Positions 1 through 10,464 of a stretch of 60,000 bases of DNA are shown piece after piece. The stretch comes from Cryptomeria japonica. Its lineage: Eukaryota; Streptophyta; Pinopsida; Cupressales; Cupressaceae. The notes beneath the pieces were generated by a model, which had not been told where the DNA came from, searched no databases, and saw only the letters and a list, made by a program, of their open reading frames with translations. The stretch is from positions 26,692,501 to 26,752,500 of the forward strand of contig NC_081412.1 in the NCBI RefSeq assembly GCF_030272615.1, given 5' to 3'. A program made the translations under genes and the position numbers. How positions within the stretch are numbered: position 1 is the stretch's first letter; each line of letters begins with the position of its first letter.

Positions 1-1686
1 TTTAAGAATGAATCATCTTCAAATAATACAAGTTTGCTTCTAGTTGTGGTTCTAAAACAAGGTTTCTGTCACAGGGGCTTTGAAGGAACACAATGAACCA
101 CTGAGAGGGGGGTGAATCAGTGGTATTCAAAAACTTTAACTTATCAAAGTGATTTAAACTCTAATCACATAAATCAATAAGCTATAAGGAAAGATATTAA
201 ACTAATCAACAAACACACATAAGAGGCAAACCCATAACACAAGATATATGAGGAAAACTCATTGTGGAAAAACATCTTTGAGAGAAACACTACTAGAGTC
301 TAGTACTCCAATCCAACCTCAAGAGTAAATTTGTTTACAAAGTTTAGGGCACCAACCCAAGGAGCACCAACCCCTGAAGTTTATGGGCACCAACCCAAAG
401 GACCACCAACCCCTAGCAGTTTACGGGCACCAACTCAGAGGAGCACCTACCCTTGCTCTAAGCACCCACTCAGAGAATTATGGAGAATAAATATTAAATA
501 CAGTTTGAGTACCTTTTTGCAAATGAGGTTTTGCAACTCACAATATGCTTCTCTTGAGATTGACCGGACTCTTTTCTGCTCTATGTTCTTAGGCTTCAAT
601 CTCAGCTCTTTGTTCTCTATCTTTTGTCCTCTGTCCTCTTCTCTTCTCTGCAACCAACTCTCTTTTTTCTGCTTGACTCAATCCTCTTTCTCTATCTCTC
701 ACAGTGTGTATAACTCACTGTATTATCTACCTCAACTCTTCACACTTTTGGTCACTGGGCTTTGTCGCTCTCCTCCTCTGTTCATCAATCTCTTCATTGT
801 CTACTCTCTGCTCTAACTCTCAGTTTCTTTTTGTCTCCTCCACACATCTGAACATTCTACATGCAGTCTCTTTTGCAATGTTATTCATACACTGACATCG
901 TGTTATTGACAACTATGTGAGGTGCTTCTTTGTGATCCTCTACTCTCTGTTTTCTGTAATCTTTGTTTTTATAGAGCTTCTACTCTCAACTTTAGCAACC
1001 ACTTACTTATTGAATGCACTCCACTCTTTTGATCAACATCCCTTACCTTTTCTTTTTTCAACTCGGCTTCCTCATCTGCAATTCTATCAAATCTCTTCAC
1101 CTATACACTATACTCGATCACCTCTGTACCTGTAGGATTTCCCTCCAAAAATGGATTCTCAATTTGATCTCCTAGACCTCTGAAAGATCATGTCTACATA
1201 TCAATAAAATTCTTTGTACACATTACTCAGACAGTTAACTGCTTGTAATAAATGCCTTATCTTTTGAAACCACCTACATTCAAATCAAACTTTCAATATT
1301 AGATTACTATATTTAGTAATCTTCAGCCTGGTAGATCGTTATTAAATGTTGCTTCAATTCTTCTAAATAAACTGATTACTATCTTTAGTAATCTTCATAT
1401 GTAGAATGAGATGGGATCTCCTTCTATGTTGATCATCTCGAGCCGCACACCAGCCTGCTGGCCTGGTTTCCATCAATGCAATCTACATCCTTTCTCGACC
1501 TACTCTGATTGGATCGACAAACACCTCGTTTATGTGAATCATCGACTTCTTTAAATCTGATTCCATTTCAGCCACTTGGAATCCACATGTCATCATGTTT
1601 CCAAACCACTCGGTCAAGGTCGGTCAACAACCACGTAGAACTCTGTGTTTATTGGCATGCACTGAGTCATCAAAAACTCCTCATGA
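1..1686. repeat. Long interspersed repeat, copy A
   Basis: This segment is repeated at 7141-8495 in the same orientation. The first 460 bases match 7141-7600 closely, 919-1440 matches 7683-8240, and 1440-1686 matches 8240-8495. Copy A carries about 450 extra CT-rich bases (roughly 467-918) that copy B lacks. The match stops at the words ACTCCTCAT (about 1677-1686), where copy A abuts an LRR receptor fragment. A 8-bp inverted repeat (97-104 with 117-124) surrounds a GAGGGGGGTGAA loop, a word often seen in plant LTR retrotransposon repeats. The left end lies outside the window. It may be an LTR or other retroelement non-coding part; no coding function is visible. Confidence 0.75.
347..476. repeat. 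GGGCACCAACCC minisatellite in repeat A
   Basis: About three degenerate units of 38-45 bases begin with GGGCACCAACYC and include a second CACCWACCC word. The same array lies in repeat B at 7486-7683, so it is part of the repeat family and not a separate event. It is open in one frame (331-816), but the product is low-complexity and not credible as a protein. Confidence 0.8.
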
Positions 1687-2026
1687 GAATTATGGCTACC
1701 AATCTGTTGTTATGTTTTCTGCACCAAACACCGTTCCAGAGGCACACGTTTTCTGAATTCGTTGAATTCCAGTTGGAGAACGATCGCATGGGATCGGATG
1801 TAATGCCATGTTTGAATGCTAGCAGAGCTTCAACATCCCTCTGCTCATGATCAACTTTGTGTAGCATCATTTCATCTTTTGCAACAGAAAACCTTCCTTC
1901 TGTCTGGGGGTGATGTAAAGCAAAGACATCATAAGGAGAGCAGGAAGTGTTAACATTCTGTACTGCGGTGGCGGTGGTTAATGCGAATACTACGGCCAGA
2001 CGTAAGCAAAGCATTGAGATTACCAT
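1687..2026 (-). pseudogene. 5' fragment of an LRR receptor-like gene (signal peptide + LRRNT_2)
   Basis: The frame read from the ATG at 2026 gives a hydrophobic N-terminal signal-like segment (residues 1-22, ending in TTATA-V). A typical plant LRR N-terminal domain follows at about residues 66-110: DVEALLAFK, then DPMRSFSNW, then the paired-cysteine motif CLWNGVWC. This is the LRRNT_2 pattern at the start of plant LRR receptor kinases and receptor proteins, which sense ligands at the plasma membrane. No LRR units, transmembrane segment or kinase follow. The frame runs into repeat A at about 1686 and stops at 1670 after about 7 foreign codons. Whole proteins of this class are usually near 1000 residues, so this is a truncated 5' end. 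A TATA-like box lies about 50 bases upstream. Kinase versus receptor-protein subtype cannot be decided. Confidence 0.75.
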
Positions 2027-2075
2027 ACCTAAAACAAACCTTCGAACAAAAATTATCGAGCCAAGAGCGATTCTA

Positions 2076-2082
2076 ATTTATA
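2076..2082 (-). promoter_or_regulatory. TATA-like box upstream of the LRR fragment
   Basis: On the minus strand the word TATAAAT, inside TATCTATAAATTAG, lies about 50 bases before the ATG at 2026. That spacing allows a short 5' leader of about 20 bases. It suggests that the promoter end of the broken receptor gene is still present. No expression evidence can be seen. Confidence 0.4.
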
Positions 2083-2397
2083 GATAAACAGAAAATAAAT
2101 GTCTTTGACTGTTGAACATTTAAAAATGGGGTTTGAGTGGTGGAACTGGAAAACTATAGAAGGCAGAAATTTAGGGTAAAGTCATTGTCAACTGCCGTGT
2201 CTTATTAAAAAATTTACTTATTTTTGGCTCCAACAAAGACCCAGACTTATGTGAAAGCTCGACGTTGTACTTTCACACCTGAAACAAAAATTTACACTTG
2301 TTTCTCTTGACTGGAGACCTAGGAAAGTTTTGAAAGTTTCAAAACAAAAGAGGTGTTTTAGAGAAATTAAGATGGTCAAAGAAAGCCACAGCAGGGC
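2083..2397. other. Non-coding stretch between LRR fragment and Copia gag
   Basis: AT-rich sequence contains the presumed 5' flank of the LRR fragment and sequence of unknown origin beyond the breakpoint of the Copia gag at about 2398. The open frame into this stretch from the gag side (to 2218) is a read-through with no recognisable domain. Confidence 0.4.
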
Positions 2398-3451
2398 GCT
2401 ATCAGGGTACCAGTTAGGATCGACCGAAATCTGAGACGGCGCATAGGAAGAAGACTGCTGATGAGGGACGCCAAAGTGATGATAGGGATAGGGTGCTGCC
2501 ACGTATGCAGAGGGGGGGGAGCCGATTGGGGCATCTCCTGATAGGTTTTATCAAACCTGAACCAGCAAGTGTTGGCGTGTGGTCCTGTCGCCTGAATAGG
2601 CATGGGTGGAGGGCGTTGACCATGATTGTTGTTCCCACGGCCTCGATTATTGTGGTTCCTTCCGCGATTATTATTGTAGGGAAGTTGCTGAGAAGAAGGA
2701 TTTGGAGCACGATTACGGTTGGCTACATTGGCCACCGGGTGCTGCTGAAGGAGGGCCTGTTGGGCATCGATACGAATCTCGAAAGTGAGGAGATGGGCTT
2801 GAAAATCATCCATGTCAATGGTGTCAAGCGTGGCTGTTAGAGAAGTGACGACAGCATCGTAGCGGACTCAAGACCGCTCAAGATAATCTGCTGCAGATCC
2901 GAATCGCAGACGGTTTGTCCGGAAGCTACGAGGGTGTCGGACAATCGTTTGGCATGTTGGAGGTAGTGAGGCATGGAGAGAGAGCCCTTACGGATGGTCT
3001 GTAGTTCGCGACGAAGTTGCATGAGTCGTGCTTTGGAATGGGAAGCAAAGCACTTCTTTAGAGCGAGCCAAACAGCATGCGAGGTATCAAGGCCAACAAA
3101 AGTCACCAGAGTATTGTTAGCAAGTGCAGAGAGCAACCATCCAAGAAGGATCTTGTCCTGCTTGCGCCAGGCAAGATAGGCAGGATTCGGTGTCGGATCT
3201 ATCGGAGAGAGATTACAAGGGGGACGAGCAATGGTTCCATCAACGTAGTCTTCCAGGTCATAGCCTTGGAGAAGCCAGAGGAACTGCGTGTGCTAGAGGA
3301 GGTAGTTTTGGCGATCAAGTTTGACAGAGATTGCGTGGTGAAGGGGAACCTATTGGAGAGTGGAGGAGGGTGGAGATGGGGAGCGTGGAGAGCGTGGGGA
3401 GGTGGGTGTGTGGGTGGCACTAGTGGTAGAGAAAGTGTTGTTGGTGGCCAT
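2398..3451 (-). pseudogene. Ty1/Copia gag remnant, truncated at the protease motif
   Basis: Read on the minus strand from the ATG at 3451, the pieces show the usual Copia Gag order. A Ser/Pro/Thr-rich N-terminus is followed by the LDRQNYLLW-type word, then WRKQDKILLGWLLSAL, HAVWLALKKCFAS and MPHYLQHAKRLSDTL. An Asn/Arg/Gly-rich basic tail follows, and the last word is WYPDS at about 2415-2398, where the aspartic protease DSGA would begin. Two or more in-frame stops and a frameshift near 2850 break it, and it uses three frames. Sequence after WYPDS is unrelated, so protease, integrase, RT and RNase H are absent. The primer site directly upstream (3530-3541) supports the call and the orientation. 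Confidence 0.8.
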
Positions 3452-3529
3452 GATGGTGGAGAAGAGAGTGTGCAGGCTGCAACGCAGAGGGAAGGAGAGA
3501 GTGTGCAAGCAGCAACGGAGAGGATCGTT

Positions 3530-3541
3530 GCTCTGATACCA
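3530..3541 (-). promoter_or_regulatory. Copia primer binding site (initiator tRNA-Met)
   Basis: On the minus strand the bases read TGGTATCAGAGC, the standard plant Copia primer site complementary to the 3' end of initiator tRNA-Met. It lies about 80 bases upstream of the gag ATG and directly next to a CA-ending sequence, as expected for the inner edge of a 5' LTR. Confidence 0.85.
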
Positions 3542-3799
3542 TGAGAAGACTAAATGATCTATATATATTCTCCCCTTACCCAAAACGTTAGGTTAAGGTG
3601 ATTTAAATAATGATTGTTGGGATAATTACAAAGAGTGGAAACAACAACAGTGGAAACAACGCTAAAAATAGAAACAGCTAAAACAGAGTTTCTAAAGAAG
3701 AAAACTCTTTCTATTCTGCAAGGAGATCATTCGGTTCTGCGTGGCGATCATCGGAATAATCTAGGATTTCGATGATCAGCGCCGTGTGTTTCCATACAG
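3542..3799 (-). repeat. Probable 5' LTR of the truncated Copia element
   Basis: Directly outside the primer site, the minus strand ends in TTCTCA. A possible LTR start TGTATGGAAACACACGG lies at 3799, giving a 258-bp TG...CA unit of plausible Copia size. No second LTR is present in the window to confirm the outer edge, and no target duplication could be tested. The inner edge is firm; the outer edge is a guess. Confidence 0.4.
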
Positions 3800-5480
3800 G
3801 GAAGGTAAGGTCTTTGAGATGAATCAAACCAATTTATTAGACTAAACAAGATATTCTATTTTATTAGACCATTCGTCTCGTACCCTAAAATTAATGCTTC
3901 AACCGTCATTACCCACGGTCTTATTTGAATAGTTGTCATGTTTTTTTCTAGATTTCTTAAAATTGATGGCAAGAATTTTTTTGTCCAAATTTCTTCAATC
4001 AAAGATTGAAAGATAGCCACTCCTTTCAAATAAATGATGAGAGTTTTATTGGTTAAGAGTCAAGTAAATGAGAAATGAGAAAAGGTTAGGCCATTAAGTG
4101 TTAAGACACATTCTAGATAAATTGTCAGTCCAATTATTTTTAAATCAAGTGACTTATAACATTATCAGAAGTAGAAGTATGGTTAATTTTGTAACGATTA
4201 TTCATGGATGTTGCACAAGTCCTAAATTTGATGGTTGTCTTAGTTGAGTAACAAGTGGTTATGCTCATGTGTGATCAAATTTTGTTAGGTGTAGAGTTTT
4301 GGTTATTAAATAATTAATATTTTAATGTATGATAAATCATGGAGTATGATATGAAATGTTGATGGACGTAGACGCATGTATATAGGCTTTAAATAAATTA
4401 GGATTGAGAGGATTTTATTATATTATGTTGTAATTAATGTCTTGGAGAATATGATTTCGTGAATATATAAGGTATTTGTTTATATTATGTCTTACATTTT
4501 TATATTAATGATATAATTTGTCTCTCTCTATTCATACTTTTCAAGGATTTGGAGAGTACTTGCAATTGATTCCTTTTCACATCTCTTTGTTTTCTCACTT
4601 CTTTACTGCCACTACTTCAAATGAATATAACATTTACTATGAAGAAAGATAATTTTCTATCTCTTGCCTATATCTCAATTTAATGTTAAAATTTTCAGCT
4701 CCACCACAATTAGCCAGAGCTATAGGTAATCACATTCAACAGTCCAATGCATGTGTTGATGAGTTTGATACATACATATAGATTGCAAGTGAAGTAATCT
4801 TGATATATATATATATTTTCTATGGTGTAATTAAGTCTTGGAAGAGATGTGATTCTACGTAGAGTGAAACAATGTGAGGTCTTGGTTTATTTTAAGTTAT
4901 AATTTTTTTACTTTTATTTATGTTTTTTGGTCATCATATTTCATAATTTTGATACAATTGTCCATTAAAGTTCCTAGTTTCTAAGGATTTTTTAGAGTAA
5001 TCACAATTATGTCTTCTATTTAAAAGATTTTTTTAGATTATTTTCAATCATTTCCTTTTCTCATCCTCTTGTTATCTCATTGTCCTACTTATAATTCTTG
5101 AAAATAAGATAACAAGTATCTTGAAGCAAAATGTGATGGCACATAAGAGTATAGTCAAAATGAATATATTCAAGAATAGTTTTTCAAAAATATTAGATAT
5201 AGAACTAATTTTGGTCTTTTAGTAGTTGGGAAGAAGCTCATCTTAAGATTAAATTTTCATTTTCCCTTCATGAGAGATTTGTCAGTAGTGAGTTACAACT
5301 ATTGATAAGCTAAGAACTCTTGGTGAATCAATTAGAGTGGGAAATGAAGGGATTGAGTATGGAGAAAGAAAATGATAGATTAGTACCAATAAAAGAATCA
5401 ATGGGGAGGGCCCAATTATATAAATAATAAGTTATCAATGTCATCCAAAGAAAAAACATGTGGGAAGCCTTGAATTGGTA
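3800..5480. other. AT-rich stretch without recognisable genes
   Basis: No credible coding frame, RNA gene or repeat boundary was seen. There is a short AT microsatellite near 4807-4816. The sequence is probably decayed repeat. Confidence 0.5.
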
Positions 5481-5508
5481 CTTAACATGTGATCTTCTAT
5501 TTTCAATG

Positions 5509-5712
5509 TTATTCTCTTCTACTCCACCCATACAACACTTCCAACTCTCCCATACCCATCAACCTGTATTGTATATCCACTCCATTATGTCTACCTCTTC
5601 ACTATACTGCACCTATACCTCTTCAATCTCATTCTCTTCTACTCCACCCATACAACACTTCCAACACTCCTATACCCATCAACTTGTATTGGATATCCCC
5701 TTCAGTATGGTA
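5509..5712. repeat. Tandem duplication of a 120-bp unit
   Basis: The block starting ATTCTCTTCTACTCCACCC at about 5509 recurs at about 5629 with few changes. The period of 120 is a multiple of three, so two plus-strand frames stay open across it (5458-5721 and 5489-5713). The predicted products are repeats of unlikely biological meaning. The block lies at the downstream edge of the Copia RT remnant. Confidence 0.75.
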
Positions 5713-5990
5713 ATAATTTAGAAAATAACTCTTCATGTCCATTTGATAAACTTTCCATCAATGGGTTGCAACTATAGAAAGGATAAGTTGAATGGAATTC
5801 ATTTTGGTATATAGTGCAAATTTCTTAAGTATTCAATCCCAAGAACTTGAGAGAGTCATTTGCCACCCAAGAGAGCCTTTTGAATGTGTAACAAAGTTTC
5901 TTTGATAGTTATGACTGAATTAAACAAGTTTCCTTCCCTTAGAAGGGTTAACTAAATCTAAAGTATGCTTCCTCTATAAGTAACTAAACT
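5700..5990 (-). pseudogene. Decayed Copia reverse transcriptase (RVT_2) fragment
   Basis: Minus-strand translation in shifting frames gives consecutive Copia RT words: LDLVNPSKGRKLV (about 5975-5935), then a degraded lysine-rich stretch, then LSQVLGIEY, then MNSIQLILSIVATHWWKVYQ and MDMKSYFLN. These match the order of the conserved Copia RT N-terminal motifs (LPxGRK, YKARLVAKG, ETFAPVxKM, HQMDVKSAFLNG). Several stops and frameshifts are present. This is a different insertion from the gag remnant, because it lies outside that element's LTR edge. Sequence to about 6400 may be the preceding linker region of the same pol, but no motif confirms this. Confidence 0.65.
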
Positions 5991-6490
5991 CTTTTTATAT
6001 AGTAGCATACCACTCAAATAAATAAATAAAATATTCTAGAAAATACTATGGTTTTGAAATTGTGGAATTGAAGAAATACGGATCATACTAAAATTGTGAT
6101 GATCCTCTATTAGTGTCTAAAGGTCCCCCAACCCAATCACCTACTAATTGTAATGTCTAACAATACCATGGACCAAAGTCTTTGGAAATCTAGAGGAGTG
6201 TCCTCTATGTGATGTCTAGGTGTAGAAGGATGTACATTCTCATCAAAACAATTACCATTTAAAGTGGAGGAAGAATATTTTTCATCATAACCAAGTTGAT
6301 AAAAATTCTCTAAATAACTATCATTGTGTCATAGTATGTCCAAAGTGATGATGGAGAAGTGGTAGGAATATCCTCAAATGCTCCTTAGAATGCAAACCTC
6401 ATGAGTGATGGGATGAATAAGCCTGTAGCCCTTGACACAATTTGCATACTAAATAAATATATAAATATTTCTATATGGATCCATAGCCTC
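5991..6490. other. Probable continuation of Copia pol remnant
   Basis: The minus strand has short open pieces and Ser/Pro-rich wording, as in the linker between Copia integrase and RT, but no firm motif. It is otherwise unannotated AT-rich sequence. Confidence 0.3.
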
Positions 6491-6615
6491 ATAGTTTTTT
6501 TATAAAAAGGTAGGCCCATGAAGAGGAGTTGAACCCACTAAGATGATTCACTAATGGTTTCCAATCGTTCCAAGATTGGATGGGAATTTTCCCATCATAG
6601 CTTAATGAACAATAT
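6491..6615 (-). mobile_element. Possible tRNA-derived SINE relic
   Basis: On the minus strand a B-box-like word GGGTTCAACTCC lies at about 6527-6516. An A-box-like AAGCTATGATGGG lies about 75 bases upstream, and the downstream side ends in an A-rich tail (minus strand of the run at 6497-6506). This matches the layout of tRNA-derived plant SINEs. No target duplication was found, so confidence is low. Confidence 0.35.
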
Positions 6616-7140
6616 AGTTCTAAATATATAATTAATAGTTGATGCCTTCCACCCTATGAGATGGTGCCAAAGATTTAGAGTATATCATATAGTTATTCAT
6701 CTCTTTCAATTACTTTATTTTTATTCTACAACTTAATTCTACTATGAATTGTGGGGAATTATGTATTTTAATTCAATAAATTTAGAAGCACAAAACTACT
6801 CAAATTTATGTTGATATATTCTCCCTTACTATCTATTCATACAATAATAACAAAATTTCCTTGATTGCTTCTCTAGAAATCCTTTGAATTCCAAATATGA
6901 CTTAAAAATTTTAGATTGTATTTGAGTAATACACAAAGGTTTACCTAGAAATATTATTAATTATTAATTAAATTTTGATTTGCAATTGATTTTCTCAAAA
7001 GCCTTTGTAGAAAAGATAGTGCAATTCTATAATGGTTTGTCAAATTTTGGCTCAAGTTCTAAAACTAGGTTTTGACTTATAGTTCAATTTTCACCTAGTT
7101 ATTTGATAAGGTGAGTCAAGGTTTGGTTTATAACAAGGTA
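6616..7140. other. AT-rich stretch without recognisable genes
   Basis: Nothing beyond simple AT-rich sequence is seen. It ends where repeat B begins. Confidence 0.4.
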
Positions 7141-8495
7141 TTTAAGAATGAATCATCTTCAAAGAATACAATTTTGCTTTTAGTTTTGGTTATAAAACAA
7201 GGTATCTGTCACAGGGGCTTTGAAGGAACGCAATGGACCACTAAGAGGGGGGTGAATCAGTGGTAATAAAAACCATTAACTTATCAAAATGATTTAAACT
7301 CAAATCTCATAAATCAATAAGCTATGAGTAGAAATATTAAAATAATCAACACACACACATAAGAGGCAAACCCATAATACAAGATATACGAGAAAACCCA
7401 TTGTGGGAAAAAACCTCGATGAGAAATGTTGTTGGAGTCTACTGCTCCAATCCAACCTCACAAGTAAATCTGATTACAAAGTTTAGGGCACCAACCCAAG
7501 TAGAACCAACCCCTGAAGTTTATGTGCATCAACCCAAAGGAGCACCAACCCTAGCATTTTATGGGCACCAACCCAAAAGAGAACTTAGCCCTGCTTTGAG
7601 AAAACACTCAGATATTTACAAAGAACAAATATTAAATACAGTTTGAGTACCAACCCAAAAGAGCACTTACCCCTGCTCTGAGCTGCTTCTTTGCAATCCT
7701 CTACTCTTTATATTCTATAATCTTTATTTTTATAGAGCTTCTACTCTCACCTTCAACAACCACTTACTTAATGCACTCCACTCTTTTGATCGACATCCCT
7801 TAGCTTTTCTTTTTCCAACTCAGCTTCATCATCTGCAGCTATCAAATCTCTTCACCCATACACTATACTTCGTCATCTATGTACCTGTAGGATTTCCCTT
7901 CAAAAAGGGATTCTCAATCTGATCTCCTAGACCTCTGAGAGATCATGTCTACATATCAATAAGATTCTCTATACATATTACTCAGATAGTTAACTACTCA
8001 TATTGAATGCCTTCTCTTTTGAAACCATCTACATTCAAATCATACTTCCGATATTAGATTACTATACTTGGTAATCTTCAGCTTGGTATATTTCCTCAAG
8101 CCTTAAAAATATCAACAACTCTCTCTCCAACTAGATCATTACTTAATGTTCCTTCATTCTTATCAATCAACTAATTACTATCTTTAGTAATCTTCATTTG
8201 TCTGATGAGATGGGATCTCCTTATATGTTGATCATCTCAAGCCACATACTAGTCTGTTGGCCTGGTTTCCATCAATGCAATGTACATCCTTTGTCGACCT
8301 GCTCTGATTGGATTGACAACCACCTCATTTATGTGCACCAAATCTGCATTCATCAACTTTTTAAAATTTAATTCCACTTCAGCCACATGGAATCCATATG
8401 TCATCATGTTCGACTTCCAAACCACTTGGTCAGGTCGGTCAACAACCACGTAAAACTCTGTGTTTATCGACATGCACTGAGTCATCAAAGACTCC
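7141..8495. repeat. Long interspersed repeat, copy B
   Basis: This is the second copy of the repeat at 1-1686. It lacks the 450-base CT-rich part of copy A (junction near 7606-7683). The hairpin around GAGGGGGGTGAA is present at about 7237-7264 with one stem mismatch. Unlike copy A, the sequence continues past the ACTCCTCAT word with further related sequence, including TGTTATTGAC words shared with copy A near 897-908. The full repeat is therefore longer than the matched part. Confidence 0.75.
7486..7683. repeat. GGGCACCAACCC minisatellite in repeat B
   Basis: Four to five degenerate units carry CACCAACCC words, equivalent to the array at 347-476. Confidence 0.75.
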
Positions 8496-8542
8496 TCATT
8501 CAAAGTTAAAATCATTTGGTCAAAGTTTGTCAGCAACCACAT
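8249..8542 (-). other. 97-codon open frame of unknown meaning
   Basis: The minus strand is open from 8542 to 8249. The product has mixed composition and no membrane segment or recognised domain. The matching part of repeat A (about 1440-1686) does not keep the frame, so either copy A has decayed or the frame is chance. A role as a domain of the parent retroelement is possible but unsupported. Confidence 0.2.
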
Positions 8543-8839
8543 GGCCTATCTTCTCTATCAACATGTAGACATGTCATAAAAATATTTGTATTGGACGTCT
8601 AGACTACACAGTCGACATCAGTCAACTGTAGTCAACTTACCACATGGACCTCTATGTCTATCAGGCTGCCAACATGTCATCAAAATTCTTATGGTCAACC
8701 ATCTATGTGGCTAAAATCATCGCATTCAGCATCCAAGTCACTTGTTCAAACCCGATCAACATCCACATGGGCTATCAAGTCTATCGGTAGGCATCCATGT
8801 CATCAAAAGTCTCTCAACTGGTTATATCGACCTAAAATT

Positions 8840-9665
8840 TTGTTGTCGCGGGATAGTGAATTGCTGACAATCTCAGTCTTTCCTTATCCCATAGGCTTCT
8901 TCACCTACCTGCTTGGTCACACAGGATAATGGGATGCCTTTTCTTTTATTTTATTCACATGATATTTTGTGTGACTCTTAACTTGTGCGAGATAAGGAAA
9001 TCTGCAACCTTCCCTTCAATTTCTTATCTTGCGCAACTTTTGTTGGTCACTTTTGATACTGTGGGATAAGAGGGACCGCCTTTTTCATCAAACTTAAGAT
9101 ACCCCGTGCGACTATCACATAACCTTTTCAACAACGCAGGATAGCAAGTAGTGCCACTTTTGTGTTATCCCACAAGGCATTCAACTCTTGACCAACATGT
9201 TGCGGGATAAGGAGAACACCGTGTGCTTTCCTTTAGTGTTATCCTACAGGGTTATCTAACAATGAATAACATGTGCGAGATAACCAAGTTCACTTTTTCT
9301 TCACTTAAGTGTTATCCCGCAAGTTTATCTAATAGCAAATATCATGTCGCAGCATAAGACGAGCGGCATAACCTGTGTGTTATTGACATCTCCATTGAAC
9401 ACTTTAGCAATTAGCCCACTGAGTGTTTTGCCTTAAATGTTTCTTGTTGTAGGATGGGGGGGAAACTAACCCGTCGTGTTATTGACTTTGTCCGCCACAA
9501 TGTAGTGTTACCCCGAGTAGTCAATTATCTTCAACTATTCATGTTGTAGGATAGTGGGGGCTACATATCTGTCGTGTTATTGACATCCAAGTAGGCCAAC
9601 ATGACTAACCTATCATGTTATTGACAACTCAATTATCTTCTACAACTTTGTAGATAGCGACAACC
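8840..9665. repeat. Array of alternating GCGGGATAA / TTATCCCGC motifs
   Basis: At least a dozen near-copies of GYGGGATAA or its complement occur, mostly 30-45 bases apart and in both orientations. Examples lie near 8849, 8885, 8925, 8990, 9023, 9064, 9138, 9165, 9203, 9239, 9271 and 9311. From about 9395 on, four TGTTATTGAC words continue the pattern. The intervening sequence differs, so this is not a simple tandem repeat. Adjacent opposite copies can form hairpins. Confidence 0.65.
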
Positions 9666-10327
9666 TGCATGTTATTTGTAATTTCAGCCATAATTTTTTT
9701 GTGTCAAACCAGCTCGCCCAATACATTTCCAACTCAATTTCCTATGTCCTCCTTGTCCATTTTCATGTCCCAATGACACATTTCATACATTCCTCCTATA
9801 TCTCCTTGTGTATATAACATGGTGTGTTATATGATGTGTCTTGTTATATAATGTTGCAGCAACACTTATGCTCTTGGAAAATCATGTTTGCCCCATGACA
9901 TCATAGCACCATTACCTTGGTCCTTAAATCACTTGATGCAACACCGTATCAGCTAATTTGATCTTCCTATGGGACACATCTTGCATCTTTATCAACCTGA
10001 GACCATACCATTTGCTCACCTTCCCTTTTTGAGTTATCTGCTCTAGGGAACCTTGACCTTTCCCTCAAGATCATCATATGGCATTGTTGCATCTTCATCT
10101 TCCTCTGAGGTACACATAATGTTGCATCTCTATACTTTGCTAACATGATGACTAAATATCTCTACATCTCCATCCAGTGGGTATCTAGTATCTAGTATGT
10201 CTCTCTACAACTACATCAACTTAGCCATGCACACATACATGTTGGCATCAATGACAACCTCGATGCCAACAAGCTTCACTTAGTGAACCTGGGTTATAGC
10301 ACGTGAGTTCATGGCATGCTAAAGAAT
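9666..10327. other. Stretch without recognisable genes
   Basis: Mixed-composition sequence without long open frames or clear repeat edges. A local CATTAC/CATCTT-rich wording is not informative. Confidence 0.4.
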
Positions 10328-10464
10328 CCCCCTATTTTCAAATAATATTGCCCTAAAATCCTTTCTTGTCACCCCAACCAATATACTACCTGAATTAAAA
10401 CCCCCCTATTTTCATCAAATATTGCATTTTTTCATAGCTTGAACTAAAAAACCCCCTATTTTCA
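10328..10464. repeat. Three copies of a CCCCCTATTTTCA word
   Basis: The word occurs at 10328-10340, 10401-10414 and 10452-10464 with variable spacing. Read on the minus strand it is a purine-rich TGAAAATAGGGGG tract, resembling polypurine tracts of LTR retroelements. This may be the end of a decayed element. Confidence 0.4.

Noticed and set aside
331-1135. Three plus-strand frames of 63-161 codons in repeat A
   Set aside because: They are low-complexity and CT-driven, and they are not kept in repeat B.
8654-8929. 91-codon plus-strand frame after repeat B
   Set aside because: It has no recognised domain and runs into the GATAA-type array; probably chance.
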